A program made the position numbers and the translations under genes. The notes beneath the pieces are model-generated. The model saw only the letters and a list, made by a program, of their open reading frames with translations, was not told where the DNA came from and ran no database searches. This document shows, piece by piece, positions 9,134 through 18,177 of a DNA stretch of 64,000 bases. Position 1 is the first letter of the stretch; each line of letters opens with the position of its first letter. This stretch comes from an uncultured Roseobacter sp. (lineage in GTDB: Bacteria; Pseudomonadota; Alphaproteobacteria; Rhodobacterales; Rhodobacteraceae), in NCBI GenBank assembly GCA_947488305.1, contig CANKZM010000002.1:496001-560000 (forward strand), in the 5' to 3' direction.

Positions 9134-11235
9134 TGGCGCTGTCGCACCCTGTCCGTTATGAGCGACAAGGTGCGATCGCTCTGGTCTCGATCGTTAATCC
9201 GCCAGTGAATGCGCTCTCGCAGAGCGTTCGTTTGGGGCTGATGGATGCAATGGACCGCGCAGAAGCAGATAAGGGCGTGGTCGCGGTGGTGCTCTTTGGC
9301 ACAGGCCCGAATTTCATTGCTGGGGCAGATATCAGTGAATTTGGTCAGCCTCCGCGCATGCCGAGCCTTCCTGAGGTCTGCAACCGTATTGAAGCGTCGG
9401 ACCTGCTGGTGGTCAGCGTGCTTCATGGTGTCACCTTGGGCGGCGGATTGGAGATTGCGCTGTCAACTGACTATCGGGTGGCGCTTGCAGGGGCTCAGGT
9501 TGGCCTGCCCGAGGTTGCTCTGGGTTTGATCCCCGGGGCAGGCGGAACGCAGCGACTGCCGAGGCTGGTGGGGGTGGATGCCGCTCTGGACTTGATATGT
9601 ACGGGTCGGCGTATCAGCGGGTCGAAAGCGGAAGCGCTGGGTATCGTTGACCATGTAACGACCGGTGCGCCACGGGACATTGGCCTGTCTTACGCAAATG
9701 ACCTGCTGGGACGGAACCAAACCGTTCGACCGGTATCTGCGCTGGCACCACCTGAAAGTACCAACTGGGAGGCAGCAGAGCGCAAGATCAATCACCGGGC
9801 GCGAGGTCAGATTGCCCCGGTCACCGCCCTGCGCGCCATACGCGCAAGCGTCGAGTTGCCATTTGAACAGGGGTTGGCAGAAGAGCGCCGCCATTTTGAA
9901 GACCTGATGCAAAGCGATCAGCGACAAGCGATGGTCCATGCGTTCTTTGCGCAGCGGAAGGCGTCCAATCTCCCTGAGCTTAAGGGACTTGCGCCGAGGG
10001 AATTTGAGAAAGTGGCGGTTGTCGGAGGTGGATTGATGGGCGCCGGTATCGCCTCATCTGCACTGATGGCTGGTCTGACGGTCACGGTGGTTGAAACAAG
10101 TGAAGGGGCCGCTGAGACTGCCCGGGACCGGATCGCGCAAAACCTGGAAGGGGCGGTTCGACGAGGGAAGATGACAAGTTCGGAATACGAACTGGCCTTG
10201 GGAGAGAACCTTGAACTCGCCAGCCATTTCGGTGCTCTTTCAGATTGCGATCTGGTGATCGAGGCTGTTTTTGAGGATTTGGCGGTCAAAAAGGTTGTGT
10301 TTGAACACTTAGATACGCATTGCAAACCGGGTGCCGTGCTGGCCACGAATACCTCCTATCTGGATGTCGAAGAGTTGGCGGGCATTACAAAGCGGCCTCA
10401 AGATGTTCTGGGCTTGCATTTCTTCTCTCCGGCGCACGTCATGAAATTGCTTGAAGTTGTCGTTCCGCAAGCAACAGCGCCGGATGTCGTTGCCACTGGT
10501 TTTGCCTTCGCCAAACGGCTCGGTAAACACGCTGTCAGGGCAGGCGTAGGCGATGGGTTTATCGGAAACCGTATCCTGGGGGCATATCGCGCTGCGGCAG
10601 ACCAGATCGTCGTGGCGGGAGCATCCCCATTGGATGTCGATCGTGCAATGGAAGGTTTCGGGTTTGCCATGGGCCCCTATGCGGTGGCTGATATGGCAGG
10701 ACTGGATATCGGCCGGGCCGCACGAAAACGTCTTGCAGCACTCCGCGATCCTCGGGCCAGAACCGCAAGCTTTCCGGATCGGTTATGTGAAGCGGGGCAT
10801 CTGGGTCGAAAGACCGGCGCAGGGTATTACCAATACGATGCTGAGGCACGTCAGGGCGACCTGAATCCAAAGGCACTGGAACTGATCAACGCGGAACGAG
10901 AATACTCCAAAGTTCAGTCTCAGGATTTCCCTGCTGAACAGATCGCATATCGGATTGCTGCCGCAATGGTAAACGAAGCCGCAAAAGTGATCGATGAAGG
11001 AGTCGCACGCCGGCCCCTGGATGTAGATGTGGTCATGATGGCCGGGTATGGGTTTCCAAGATACCGCGGCGGTCCTTGCAAATGGGCGGATTTGAGGGGG
11101 TTGCGCGCGCTTTTGTCAGAGATCGAAACTTATGCCGAGAATGATCCGTTTTTCTGGCAACCCGCAGAGCTTTTGCAGCGACTGGTTGCTGAAGGACGCA
11201 ACTTCGATGATCTCAACGAGACGCCGCTAACCTAA
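9133..11235 (+). CDS. bifunctional enoyl-CoA hydratase / 3-hydroxyacyl-CoA dehydrogenase, FadJ/FadB type
   Basis: A 700-aa beta-oxidation enzyme. The N-terminal crotonase domain (about 1-190) has GGGLEIALSTDYRVA and the catalytic-region segment LPEVALGLIPGAGGTQRLP. The NAD-binding domain begins near residue 293 with VAVVGGGLMGAGIASSAL and contains FFSPAHVMKLLEVV. Two C-terminal 3-hydroxyacyl-CoA dehydrogenase domains follow. It would hydrate trans-2-enoyl-CoA and oxidise the resulting 3-hydroxyacyl-CoA to 3-ketoacyl-CoA in the cytoplasm. No thiolase (fadA) is adjacent, unlike classical fadBA. Length and layout match the peroxisomal-type multifunctional enzymes of alphaproteobacteria. Confidence 0.92.
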   Translation: MALSHPVRYERQGAIALVSIVNPPVNALSQSVRLGLMDAMDRAEADKGVVAVVLFGTGPNFIAGADISEFGQPPRMPSLPEVCNRIEASDLLVVSVLHGVTLGGGLEIALSTDYRVALAGAQVGLPEVALGLIPGAGGTQRLPRLVGVDAALDLICTGRRISGSKAEALGIVDHVTTGAPRDIGLSYANDLLGRNQTVRPVSALAPPESTNWEAAERKINHRARGQIAPVTALRAIRASVELPFEQGLAEERRHFEDLMQSDQRQAMVHAFFAQRKASNLPELKGLAPREFEKVAVVGGGLMGAGIASSALMAGLTVTVVETSEGAAETARDRIAQNLEGAVRRGKMTSSEYELALGENLELASHFGALSDCDLVIEAVFEDLAVKKVVFEHLDTHCKPGAVLATNTSYLDVEELAGITKRPQDVLGLHFFSPAHVMKLLEVVVPQATAPDVVATGFAFAKRLGKHAVRAGVGDGFIGNRILGAYRAAADQIVVAGASPLDVDRAMEGFGFAMGPYAVADMAGLDIGRAARKRLAALRDPRARTASFPDRLCEAGHLGRKTGAGYYQYDAEARQGDLNPKALELINAEREYSKVQSQDFPAEQIAYRIAAAMVNEAAKVIDEGVARRPLDVDVVMMAGYGFPRYRGGPCKWADLRGLRALLSEIETYAENDPFFWQPAELLQRLVAEGRNFDDLNETPLT

Positions 11236-11244
11236 TCTTTAGGG

Positions 11245-11937
11245 TCAGACGGTTGTTGTCAGCACCGCGTCACGAATGGCCTTGATGTTTGCGCCGTAGG
11301 GCGCCGTGTTCGTGACGGAACCGCCACGAAAAACCGCCGATCCCGCTACCAGAACATCTGCGCCCGCTTTAGCCACAAGTGGGGCAGTGGTGGGGTCGAC
11401 ACCGCCGTCGATCTCAATGTGGACTGGGCGATCGCCGATCATAGCGCGGAGCTGCCTGACTTTGTCGATCTGGCTGTGAATGAATTTTTGCCCGCCAAAC
11501 CCTGGATTTACGGTCATGACACAGACCATGTCTACCATATCAAGCAGATATTCGACCGCCGAGGCGGGTGTGCCCGGGTTCAGTGCGACACCCGCTTTGA
11601 CACCGGCGGCACGGATCGCCTGCAATGTCCTGTGGATGTGCGGTCCTGCTTCTACATGCGCAGTGATGAAATCTGACCCGGCCTCTGCGAAAGCTTCGAT
11701 GTAGGGATCAACGGGCGCGATCATCAGATGCACGTCCATGATGCCTTTGATATGGGGGCGGATCGCGGCACAGGTTGCCGGACCAAAGGTGATATTGGGC
11801 ACAAAATGGCCGTCCATGACGTCAACATGCACCCAATCAGCGCCCTCAGCCTCAATAGCCTCGCACTCTGCACCAAAATTGGCGAAATCCGCGGAAAGGA
11901 TGGAAGGTGCAATTTTCAGTGACCGGTCAAAACTCAT
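11245..11937 (-). CDS. rpe: ribulose-phosphate 3-epimerase
   Basis: A 230-aa TIM-barrel enzyme that interconverts D-ribulose 5-phosphate and D-xylulose 5-phosphate in the pentose phosphate and Calvin pathways. Diagnostic motifs are [12 protein letters not shown] at the N-terminus, [17 protein letters not shown] with the metal and catalytic Asp, [12 protein letters not shown], and [11 protein letters not shown] near the C-terminus. Length is standard. The gene converges on the fadJ-type gene with only 9 bases between the stops. It is the last gene of a probable leftward pair with the MmgE/PrpD gene 81 bases upstream. Confidence 0.95.
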   Translation of the reverse strand: MSFDRSLKIAPSILSADFANFGAECEAIEAEGADWVHVDVMDGHFVPNITFGPATCAAIRPHIKGIMDVHLMIAPVDPYIEAFAEAGSDFITAHVEAGPHIHRTLQAIRAAGVKAGVALNPGTPASAVEYLLDMVDMVCVMTVNPGFGGQKFIHSQIDKVRQLRAMIGDRPVHIEIDGGVDPTTAPLVAKAGADVLVAGSAVFRGGSVTNTAPYGANIKAIRDAVLTTTV

Positions 11938-12018
11938 CTGGGTTGCCTTTGCGCAAGAGACTGATGCCGCGCTGTATCGACCTATAGGGCGTCAAGAGCA
12001 AGGGGCTGATTGGTCCCT

Positions 12019-13374
12019 TCACAAGATTGCTTTGGTCCGGGATGCAGAACCGACCAGTGCGGTCAGAGAGGAGAACATATGCCCGGGTTTGAGAAGATCA
12101 TGGCGCATCTGCCAGAGCGCTGTGGTTTTTTCGTCTCCAAGAGCCGGACCTGCAAAGAGCTTGAGCTTTGCCAGAACCTCCTCTTCCGGCAAGGGCGCCT
12201 CGGGCCCGCCGCGTGCCTCCGTGTCTCCGGAATGAATTTGATCGCCATTTGTTGTCGTGATGCAGACATCGGCCGATCTTTGAGCGGGAAAACGATCAGA
12301 ATGTCGGACATGCTCAAAGACGGAGATTCGAGGGATAAGTTCTATGACACTCTGGTCTAGTAGCCCTTCGCCGGATATTTCCTTTGGGCCGACCTGACCC
12401 TTTGCAATCATCGCGGCCAAGGCAAATGGCAGGGAATATTGAGCCTGGCTGGTTGTTTGTGGAACGCCAGGGAAGAGTGCTGCACTTTCGGCAAAGGTGC
12501 ATACTTCTACTTTTGCGACATCGGCTTTTGTCAACTTTTGCTCGCGCATCAATTCTGCCAAAGCATCAAGCGGTGCATGTGCCCAGCGGCACACCGGATA
12601 CGGTTTGATATAGTTCAATTCAATGGTCCAACGGTCTCCAAGGTCCTCCCAGATGTCTGATACATCATCCCCCTCCACGGTTACGGCAGGAGCGCCCTGA
12701 AAACCCTTTGCTGCCAGTTGGGCAGCCATGGCTCCAGTAAGCGCGCCCATGCCGGAGCCATCGTGCAGCATCGTCGGGTGCGCGATTTCGCGCATCATCT
12801 GGCTGCGCGGTCCGTGGTATTCGGCGATGCCAATGGCCTCACGAAACGCTGCTCGGCTGCACTCCAGCAGACGGCAACCGATCGCGGCGACAGCTAAGGC
12901 ATTCCATGCGCCAGAGGTGTGGTAATCTGAAACCGTGCGGTGCAATGCGATCGCGGCACGGGCACCGACCTCATAAGACATGACCAGAATATCAAGGGCT
13001 TGGGATGACGTAAGGTTCGGCCTTTGAGAGGCGAAAGCAAGAAGGGCAGGTACAACGGCACAACCGATGTGCCCTTTCGTGGGATTGTAGCCATCATGAC
13101 CATCCAGGTTATCAATCTGGGTTGCGGCTGCAAAAGCAACACCTGGGATGGAAACGTGACGGCCGTCAAACAGCATGGGCGCGCTTTTCATCGGGTCCAA
13201 CGTGGCGAAATTCTCGGCGGCAAATTCTCGTGCGATGATCGCAGGTGTTAAATCGCGCGCCCCTGCGGCGACGCCCAGCGTATCAACCAAAAGCAAGGCG
13301 GCCATATCCCGCGCGCTCTGCGGTGGATTGGGAGCTTCGACAAACTCTGCGATGCGATCAAAATTCTTCGACAT
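12019..13374 (-). CDS. MmgE/PrpD family protein
   Basis: A 451-aa protein of the 2-methylcitrate dehydratase/immune-responsive-gene family. Landmarks: VDTLGVAAGARD, the NLDGHDGYNPTKGHIGC segment containing the conserved D-GH, YHTSGAWNALAVAA, and KPYPVCRWAHAPLDA. Family members dehydrate 2-methylcitrate or decarboxylate cis-aconitate, but most paralogues are uncharacterised. No prpB/prpC is nearby, so methylcitrate-cycle function is not supported by context. ATG 13374 (MSKNFDRI) has a GGAAAGG about 10 bases upstream; the longer frame would need a TTG at 13392. Confidence 0.85.
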   Translation of the reverse strand: MSKNFDRIAEFVEAPNPPQSARDMAALLLVDTLGVAAGARDLTPAIIAREFAAENFATLDPMKSAPMLFDGRHVSIPGVAFAAATQIDNLDGHDGYNPTKGHIGCAVVPALLAFASQRPNLTSSQALDILVMSYEVGARAAIALHRTVSDYHTSGAWNALAVAAIGCRLLECSRAAFREAIGIAEYHGPRSQMMREIAHPTMLHDGSGMGALTGAMAAQLAAKGFQGAPAVTVEGDDVSDIWEDLGDRWTIELNYIKPYPVCRWAHAPLDALAELMREQKLTKADVAKVEVCTFAESAALFPGVPQTTSQAQYSLPFALAAMIAKGQVGPKEISGEGLLDQSVIELIPRISVFEHVRHSDRFPAQRSADVCITTTNGDQIHSGDTEARGGPEAPLPEEEVLAKLKLFAGPALGDEKTTALWQMRHDLLKPGHMFSSLTALVGSASRTKAIL

Positions 13375-13498
13375 GCGTATGGCCCTTTCCAAGTTTTGGG
13401 ATCACAAAGAAGGGTATCGGCAAGGAAGGCTTGTCTATCTGCGACCTGTTCCAACTTCAGCGACGCATGGCGCGATGTCTCTTCGGCCCCTTTTTTTT

Positions 13499-13523
13499 GG
13501 AAAAAGGCGCGGCTGCGCCGCAC
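13499..13523 (-). terminator. rho-independent terminator after the acyl-CoA synthetase gene
   Basis: On the minus strand a GGCGC-AGCC-GCGCC hairpin (flanked by further G/C pairs) is followed immediately by TTTTT. It lies 70 bases beyond the stop of the leftward acyl-CoA synthetase gene and before the MmgE/PrpD gene, so it should separate the two transcription units. Confidence 0.65.
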
Positions 13524-13591
13524 GAGATGTCCCTTGCCCTTCCTTGCGGGCGGTCAAGGTGTTGGCGCCGGGCCTCAGGTCGTGCTCAGTA

Positions 13592-15289
13592 TCAGGAGCT
13601 GCCAAGCTCTTTGAGCATTTGATCCCGCATGACGAATTTTTGGGGTTTGCCGGTCACCGTCATTGGCAATTCAGACCGGAAGGAAACATGGGCTGGAACT
13701 TTGAAGTGAGCGATGTTTTCGCAGCAGAAAGATCTTATTTCTTCCTGTGTCACAGCGCTGTTTTCCCGTTTCACAATCCATGCGCAGACGATTTCGCCCA
13801 GTTTTGTGTCCGGTATTCCGAAGACCTGTACCTGGGACACATCTGGGTGGGTGTATAGAAACTCTTCGATTTCCCGCGGGTAAATGTTTTCTCCTCCGCG
13901 CAGGATCATGTCCTTTACCCGTCCGGTGATTGCGCAGTATCCGTTTTCATCCAGGGTTGCGAGGTCGCCGGTATGCATCCAGCCATCAGGATCTATGGCT
14001 TCCTTAGTCTGCTGGTCTTCGTCCCAATAGCCTTGCATCACCGAATAGCCACGCGTCAGCAATTCCCCCTGCGTGCCGACAGGGACGGTGTCTCCGTCCG
14101 TATCGACGATTTTCACTTCCACATGCGGATGGATACGGCCGACGGATGAGACGCGCTGTTCCAGGGGGTCGTCCACATTGCTTTGAAAGGACACAGGAGA
14201 GGTTTCAGTCATACCATAGGCGATGGTGACCTGCCGCATATTCATCTTTGCTTGCACCTGTCGCATCACCTCGATCGGGCAGGGGGCACCTGCCATTATG
14301 CCCGTGCGCAGGTGTGACAAGTCGAAGCTCTCGAAGTCCGGAAGATCCAATTCATTAACGAACATGGTGGGCACTCCAAAAAGCGCGGTGCTGGACTCGT
14401 CGGATACAGCATGCAGCGTTGCACGGGGATCAAAGCCTTCGCCGGGCACCACCATGGTTGCGCCTTTGGTGACGCAGCCCAGTGTTCCCATCACCATGCC
14501 GAAACAATGGTAAAAGGGCACGGGAATGCACAACCTGTCGTTCTCGGTGAAAGTCATGGCGTCGGTTACAAATCGGGCGTTGTTTACGATGTTATGGTGC
14601 GTCAGGCATGCGCCTTTTGGGCTGCCGGTTGTGCCGGAGGTGAATTGAATGTTGATCGAGTCGTAGGGTGAAAGTGAGGCTGTGACACTGTTGAGTACCT
14701 GTCGTTCCTTCTCTGACACCGGGCGACGAAGTGTTTCAAATGCATAGGTGCCGGGGAACGCATTCTCTCCCATGACGACGACACTGCGCAAGTGTGGCAA
14801 GCGTTCCGATTGCAACGCGCCCGGCGTACTTGCTGACAGTTCCGGTGCCAGACTGCGGATCATTCCGACATAGTCCGACCCTTTGAACTCAGGCGCCATG
14901 ACAAGGACTTTGCAGGCGACTTTATTGAGCGCAAATTCAAGCTCGGATATGCGATATGCGGGATTGATGCACACGAGAATTGCGCCGATCCTTGCGGTTG
15001 CGAATTGGATCAGCAACCATTCGATGCGATTGGGCGCCCATATGCCGACCCTGTCACTTTTGCCGACGCCGATGTGCACCAATCCGTTCGCCACCGCGTC
15101 AACTTCGCGAACAAATTCGGAATAGGTCCATCTGATGTTCTGCGCAGGAAAAACTGCGGCTTCGTGATCCGGCAATCGCTTGGCGGTTTGGGCCAGAAGG
15201 TCAGGTATGGTGATGTCTATCAGGGGCGTGGTAGTATCGCCCATTACGTGGGAAAACCCATCGGTCGGGATGCGTCCGTTGGTTGTCAT
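13592..15289 (-). CDS. AMP-binding fatty-acyl-CoA synthetase family protein
   Basis: A 565-aa ANL-superfamily ligase that would activate a carboxylic acid to its CoA thioester through an acyl-adenylate. Core motifs are in order: the P-loop [18 protein letters not shown] (about residue 215), the adenylate motif [11 protein letters not shown], the [12 protein letters not shown] region with the ribose-binding Asp, [20 protein letters not shown] at the hinge, and a C-terminal [11 protein letters not shown] holding the catalytic Lys. It resembles the medium/long-chain FadD-like group often annotated fatty-acyl-CoA synthase. Substrate chain length cannot be read from sequence. It is transcribed alone or with the TauE-type gene upstream. 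Confidence 0.92.
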   Translation of the reverse strand: MTTNGRIPTDGFSHVMGDTTTPLIDITIPDLLAQTAKRLPDHEAAVFPAQNIRWTYSEFVREVDAVANGLVHIGVGKSDRVGIWAPNRIEWLLIQFATARIGAILVCINPAYRISELEFALNKVACKVLVMAPEFKGSDYVGMIRSLAPELSASTPGALQSERLPHLRSVVVMGENAFPGTYAFETLRRPVSEKERQVLNSVTASLSPYDSINIQFTSGTTGSPKGACLTHHNIVNNARFVTDAMTFTENDRLCIPVPFYHCFGMVMGTLGCVTKGATMVVPGEGFDPRATLHAVSDESSTALFGVPTMFVNELDLPDFESFDLSHLRTGIMAGAPCPIEVMRQVQAKMNMRQVTIAYGMTETSPVSFQSNVDDPLEQRVSSVGRIHPHVEVKIVDTDGDTVPVGTQGELLTRGYSVMQGYWDEDQQTKEAIDPDGWMHTGDLATLDENGYCAITGRVKDMILRGGENIYPREIEEFLYTHPDVSQVQVFGIPDTKLGEIVCAWIVKRENSAVTQEEIRSFCCENIAHFKVPAHVSFRSELPMTVTGKPQKFVMRDQMLKELGSS

Positions 15290-15363
15290 CTACCTCTCCT
15301 TGCTCTGATCTGCGGCAAGAACTTTCATTCCTCCGCACTGGTACGGCAATCTATGCGTTCTGC

Positions 15364-16113
15364 TCAAGTGTACCAGATGGCGCGCCGGATCAGGTTTAGG
15401 CCCAGAAACAAGAACAAAATGAGCAAGGCGTTTCGAAAGGCCTCTACCGACATGCGACGCCGGAGCATTTCGCCTGCCGTGAAACCGATCAGAGTGGGAA
15501 CGAGCATCGCTAATGAAATTGTGGCGAGTTGAGTGCTCAGAAAGCCTATCTGAACATAGGTTATGACCAGCGGCAGCGTTCCGATCGAGATCAGGAAACC
15601 AGTCGCCCGGATGAATTCATCTTTGTCCACGCCTTTGGCGTGAAGATACATCGCCATCGGGGGGCCCCAGGCTGCTGTCATGCCACCAATTACGCCCGCC
15701 AAAAGTGCGAACCCGACCTGTGCTGTACGGTCGTGCTTGTCCGGCAGGGGCGGGATCAGTTTTTGCCAACTGAGCGCCACGAAGATCAGGATGGCAATGC
15801 CGAGGATCGCCAGCAGAGCCCTGTCGGACGCGCCTTGTGTCGCAAATGCCGTCCCGCCCACGCCAATAAAGAGCACGACCGCGAACAACCAGTAGCGCTG
15901 GGCAGTGCGCATCAAGGCTCCGCCGCGAAACATTTGCCAAAGGTTGGAGCCAAGCATCGGGAACAGTACCAATGCTATTGCGGTCCGCGGGTCGAGGAAC
16001 AATGTCATGAAAGCGATCGCTGCCGTTGGCAGTCCGATGCCTGCCACACCTTTGATTGTCCCGGACATCAGGAACGCGGCGGCGGCAATTAAAGTGAGTG
16101 TCGCGAGATCCAA
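15364..16113 (-). CDS. TauE/SafE (DUF81) family membrane permease
   Basis: A 249-aa very hydrophobic protein with about eight predicted spans in two related halves. The N-terminus ATLTLIAAAAFLMSGTIKGV and the motif AGVIGGMTAAWGPPMAMYL are typical of the TauE/SafE family of anion exporters (sulfite, sulfoacetate and other organosulfur products). Nothing nearby handles organosulfur compounds, so the substrate is open. It lies 74 bases upstream of the acyl-CoA synthetase gene in the same direction and may be cotranscribed. Confidence 0.85.
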   Translation of the reverse strand: MDLATLTLIAAAAFLMSGTIKGVAGIGLPTAAIAFMTLFLDPRTAIALVLFPMLGSNLWQMFRGGALMRTAQRYWLFAVVLFIGVGGTAFATQGASDRALLAILGIAILIFVALSWQKLIPPLPDKHDRTAQVGFALLAGVIGGMTAAWGPPMAMYLHAKGVDKDEFIRATGFLISIGTLPLVITYVQIGFLSTQLATISLAMLVPTLIGFTAGEMLRRRMSVEAFRNALLILFLFLGLNLIRRAIWYT

Positions 16114-16258
16114 AGGTGCTTTCCAATAGTGCAGTTACTTTCGCCAACGGCTCGACGGGCAAGATCTAGAACTTGGCATATATGGCCGCGACTACCTGCG
16201 ACAGTTGTCTTGGCGGACTGCCACATCACAACTACCCATCGAGTAGACAATGCGGACT

Positions 16259-17290
16259 TCAAGAAAAGCTGATCTGCGCTTTCATCGCCTGGGTCCGGTC
16301 ACTTGCCAGCTCGAAAGCGGCGACAGCATCATTCAAGGGTAGGGTTTGCGTAATCAAAGGTTTTACGTCGATCAGACCTTTTTGCATCAGGGTCACGCCT
16401 GTGAAGAACTCCTCATGAAACCGGAAAGAGCCGCGCAGCTCCAATTCTTTGGCTGTCAACATCTGCACCGGCAGGGTCATATCGCCGCCCAACCCCAACT
16501 GGACGATCACGCCGCCCGGACGCATAACGGCAATCGCTCCAGAAAGCGCCGCAGCGACACCGGTACATTCGAACAGGACATCGAAAGTCCCCTTGCCTGC
16601 TTGGAATGCGTTGAGCCCGCCCGGTTCCTCCCGGCCGTTGATGGTTCTGTCCGCGCCCTGTTTTGCTGCCATATCAAGTGTGAAATCAGTTAAGTCTGTC
16701 GCCACGATCTCGGTTGCACCGGCGCGTCTCGCGATCAGGATGCACAAAAGCCCGATGGGGCCGCATCCGGTGACAAGCACGCGCTTGCCCAGGAGCGATC
16801 CCGCCTGGTGCGCGGCATGCAGACAAACGGCGAGAGGTTCGGCCATTGCGGCCTCACCGGCGGTCAAGCCATCTGCAGGGGCACATTGCGCGACATCTGC
16901 AATGAGGACCTGCCGAAATGCGCCCTGAATATGCGGGAACGGCATGGCAGATCCATAAAACCGCATGTTCAGACAATGGTTGTGACGACCTTCCTGACAA
17001 AAGCCGCAGTCGCCGCAGGGCCGCGAGGGAGAAACGGCGACAAGCTGCCCAATGCTCAACCCGGTTACGCCTTCGCCCAAGGCGGTGACGCGACCAGACA
17101 CTTCATGCCCGAGCACCATGGGTTCTTTCAGACGAACGGTGCCGAAACCGCCGTGGTTGTAGTAGTGAAGATCAGATCCGCAAATACCACCGGCGGCGAT
17201 CTCAATCTGAACCTCTCCTTGCCCGGGGGCATCCGGAGTTTGATCTTCGATGCGCAAATCCTTGGCCGCGTGGATGACAAGCGATTTCAT
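16259..17290 (-). CDS. idnD: zinc-dependent alcohol dehydrogenase, L-idonate 5-dehydrogenase type
   Basis: A 343-aa medium-chain dehydrogenase. The catalytic zinc ligands are in GGICGSDLHYYNHGG and the downstream GHEVSG. The four structural-zinc cysteines are in CGDCGFCQEGRHNHCLN, and the NAD(P) site is VTGCGPIGLLCILIARRAG. ATG 17290 (MKSLVIHAAKD) gives the standard N-terminus. The divergently transcribed neighbour is a gluconate 5-dehydrogenase-like SDR, and that pairing makes L-idonate to 5-ketogluconate to gluconate the best guess. Other polyol dehydrogenases (sorbitol, xylitol) share these motifs, so the substrate is inferred from context. Confidence 0.75.
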   Translation of the reverse strand: MKSLVIHAAKDLRIEDQTPDAPGQGEVQIEIAAGGICGSDLHYYNHGGFGTVRLKEPMVLGHEVSGRVTALGEGVTGLSIGQLVAVSPSRPCGDCGFCQEGRHNHCLNMRFYGSAMPFPHIQGAFRQVLIADVAQCAPADGLTAGEAAMAEPLAVCLHAAHQAGSLLGKRVLVTGCGPIGLLCILIARRAGATEIVATDLTDFTLDMAAKQGADRTINGREEPGGLNAFQAGKGTFDVLFECTGVAAALSGAIAVMRPGGVIVQLGLGGDMTLPVQMLTAKELELRGSFRFHEEFFTGVTLMQKGLIDVKPLITQTLPLNDAVAAFELASDRTQAMKAQISFS

Positions 17291-17401
17291 TGAGGTTTCT
17301 TCCCGCTGGTTGGTGCGCGAAAAACTGGCGCGCTTGACTTTATGGGTGTGGGGCAAAATAAGCGTGGCTGATTATCATTGTCGAGCCGAAAAGAGAAAAC
17401 C
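17291..17401. promoter_or_regulatory. divergent promoter region between idnD-like and idnO-like genes
   Basis: The 111-base gap must hold promoters for both genes. On the plus strand TTGACT (17334-17339) is a good -35 element; the AT-rich AAAATAA about 16 bases downstream is a weak -10 candidate. I could not find a convincing palindrome, and no dedicated regulator gene is adjacent. Confidence 0.35.
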
Positions 17402-18160
17402 ATGAGCCTGAAGCTGTTTGACCTGAGCGGGCGTCGCGCCCTTATTACCGGATCGTCGCAGGGGATCGGCTTTGCGCTGGCCAAGGGTTTGCGTGATGCA
17501 GGTGCCGCGGTCGTCCTCAACGGACGCGACACCAACAAGCTTGCAGCAGCGGCACAGGAATTGGGCGGTGACGTTGAACAGCTGGCTTTTGACGCTACGG
17601 ATCACGAAGCTGTACGCGCTGCTGTCGATGGGTTTGAGGCCAAGTTTGGCGCGATTGATATATTGGTCAACAACGCAGGCATGCAGCACCGTACGCCGTT
17701 GGAGGACTTCCCGGCTGATGCGTTTGAACGCCTGATGCAAACCAACATCGCCAGTGTGTTTCATGTCGGCCAGGCTTGTGCGCGGCACATGATCAAACGC
17801 GAAGCCGGCAAAATCATCAATATTGCCTCTGTACAGACCGCGCTCGCACGGCCCGGTATTGCGCCTTACACAATGACCAAAGGTGCGGTGGCAAACCTGA
17901 CCAAAGGCATGGCAACGGATTGGGCAAAATATGGTCTGCAGTGTAATGGGCTGGCACCGGGGTATTTCGACACGCCCCTGAACGCGGCTTTGGTTGCCGA
18001 TCCGGAATTCTCGGCATGGCTGGAAAAGCGCACGCCTGCAGGCCGCTGGGGCAAGGTCGAGGAACTAGTGGGGACCTGTGTCTTCCTGGCGTCTGACGCA
18101 TCCTCCTTCGTGAATGGCACGACGATCTTTGTGGATGGCGGCATTACGGCATCGCTCTGA
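17402..18160 (+). CDS. idnO: SDR family oxidoreductase, gluconate 5-dehydrogenase type
   Basis: A 252-aa short-chain dehydrogenase with the full classical signature: cofactor motif GSSQGIGFALA, NNAG, catalytic Ser in NIASVQT, YTMTKGA (Tyr-x3-Lys), and the C-terminal FVNGTTIFVDGGITASL. It would reduce 5-keto-D-gluconate to D-gluconate with NAD(P)H. The start at 17402 (MSLKLFDLSGR) matches the standard N-terminus of gluconate 5-dehydrogenases. Pairing with the divergent idnD-like gene supports an idonate/ketogluconate role, but a gluconate kinase is not nearby. Related SDRs acting on other keto-acids cannot be excluded. Confidence 0.78.
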   Translation: MSLKLFDLSGRRALITGSSQGIGFALAKGLRDAGAAVVLNGRDTNKLAAAAQELGGDVEQLAFDATDHEAVRAAVDGFEAKFGAIDILVNNAGMQHRTPLEDFPADAFERLMQTNIASVFHVGQACARHMIKREAGKIINIASVQTALARPGIAPYTMTKGAVANLTKGMATDWAKYGLQCNGLAPGYFDTPLNAALVADPEFSAWLEKRTPAGRWGKVEELVGTCVFLASDASSFVNGTTIFVDGGITASL

Positions 18161-18177
18161 CCAAGGGTCATAGCGGG

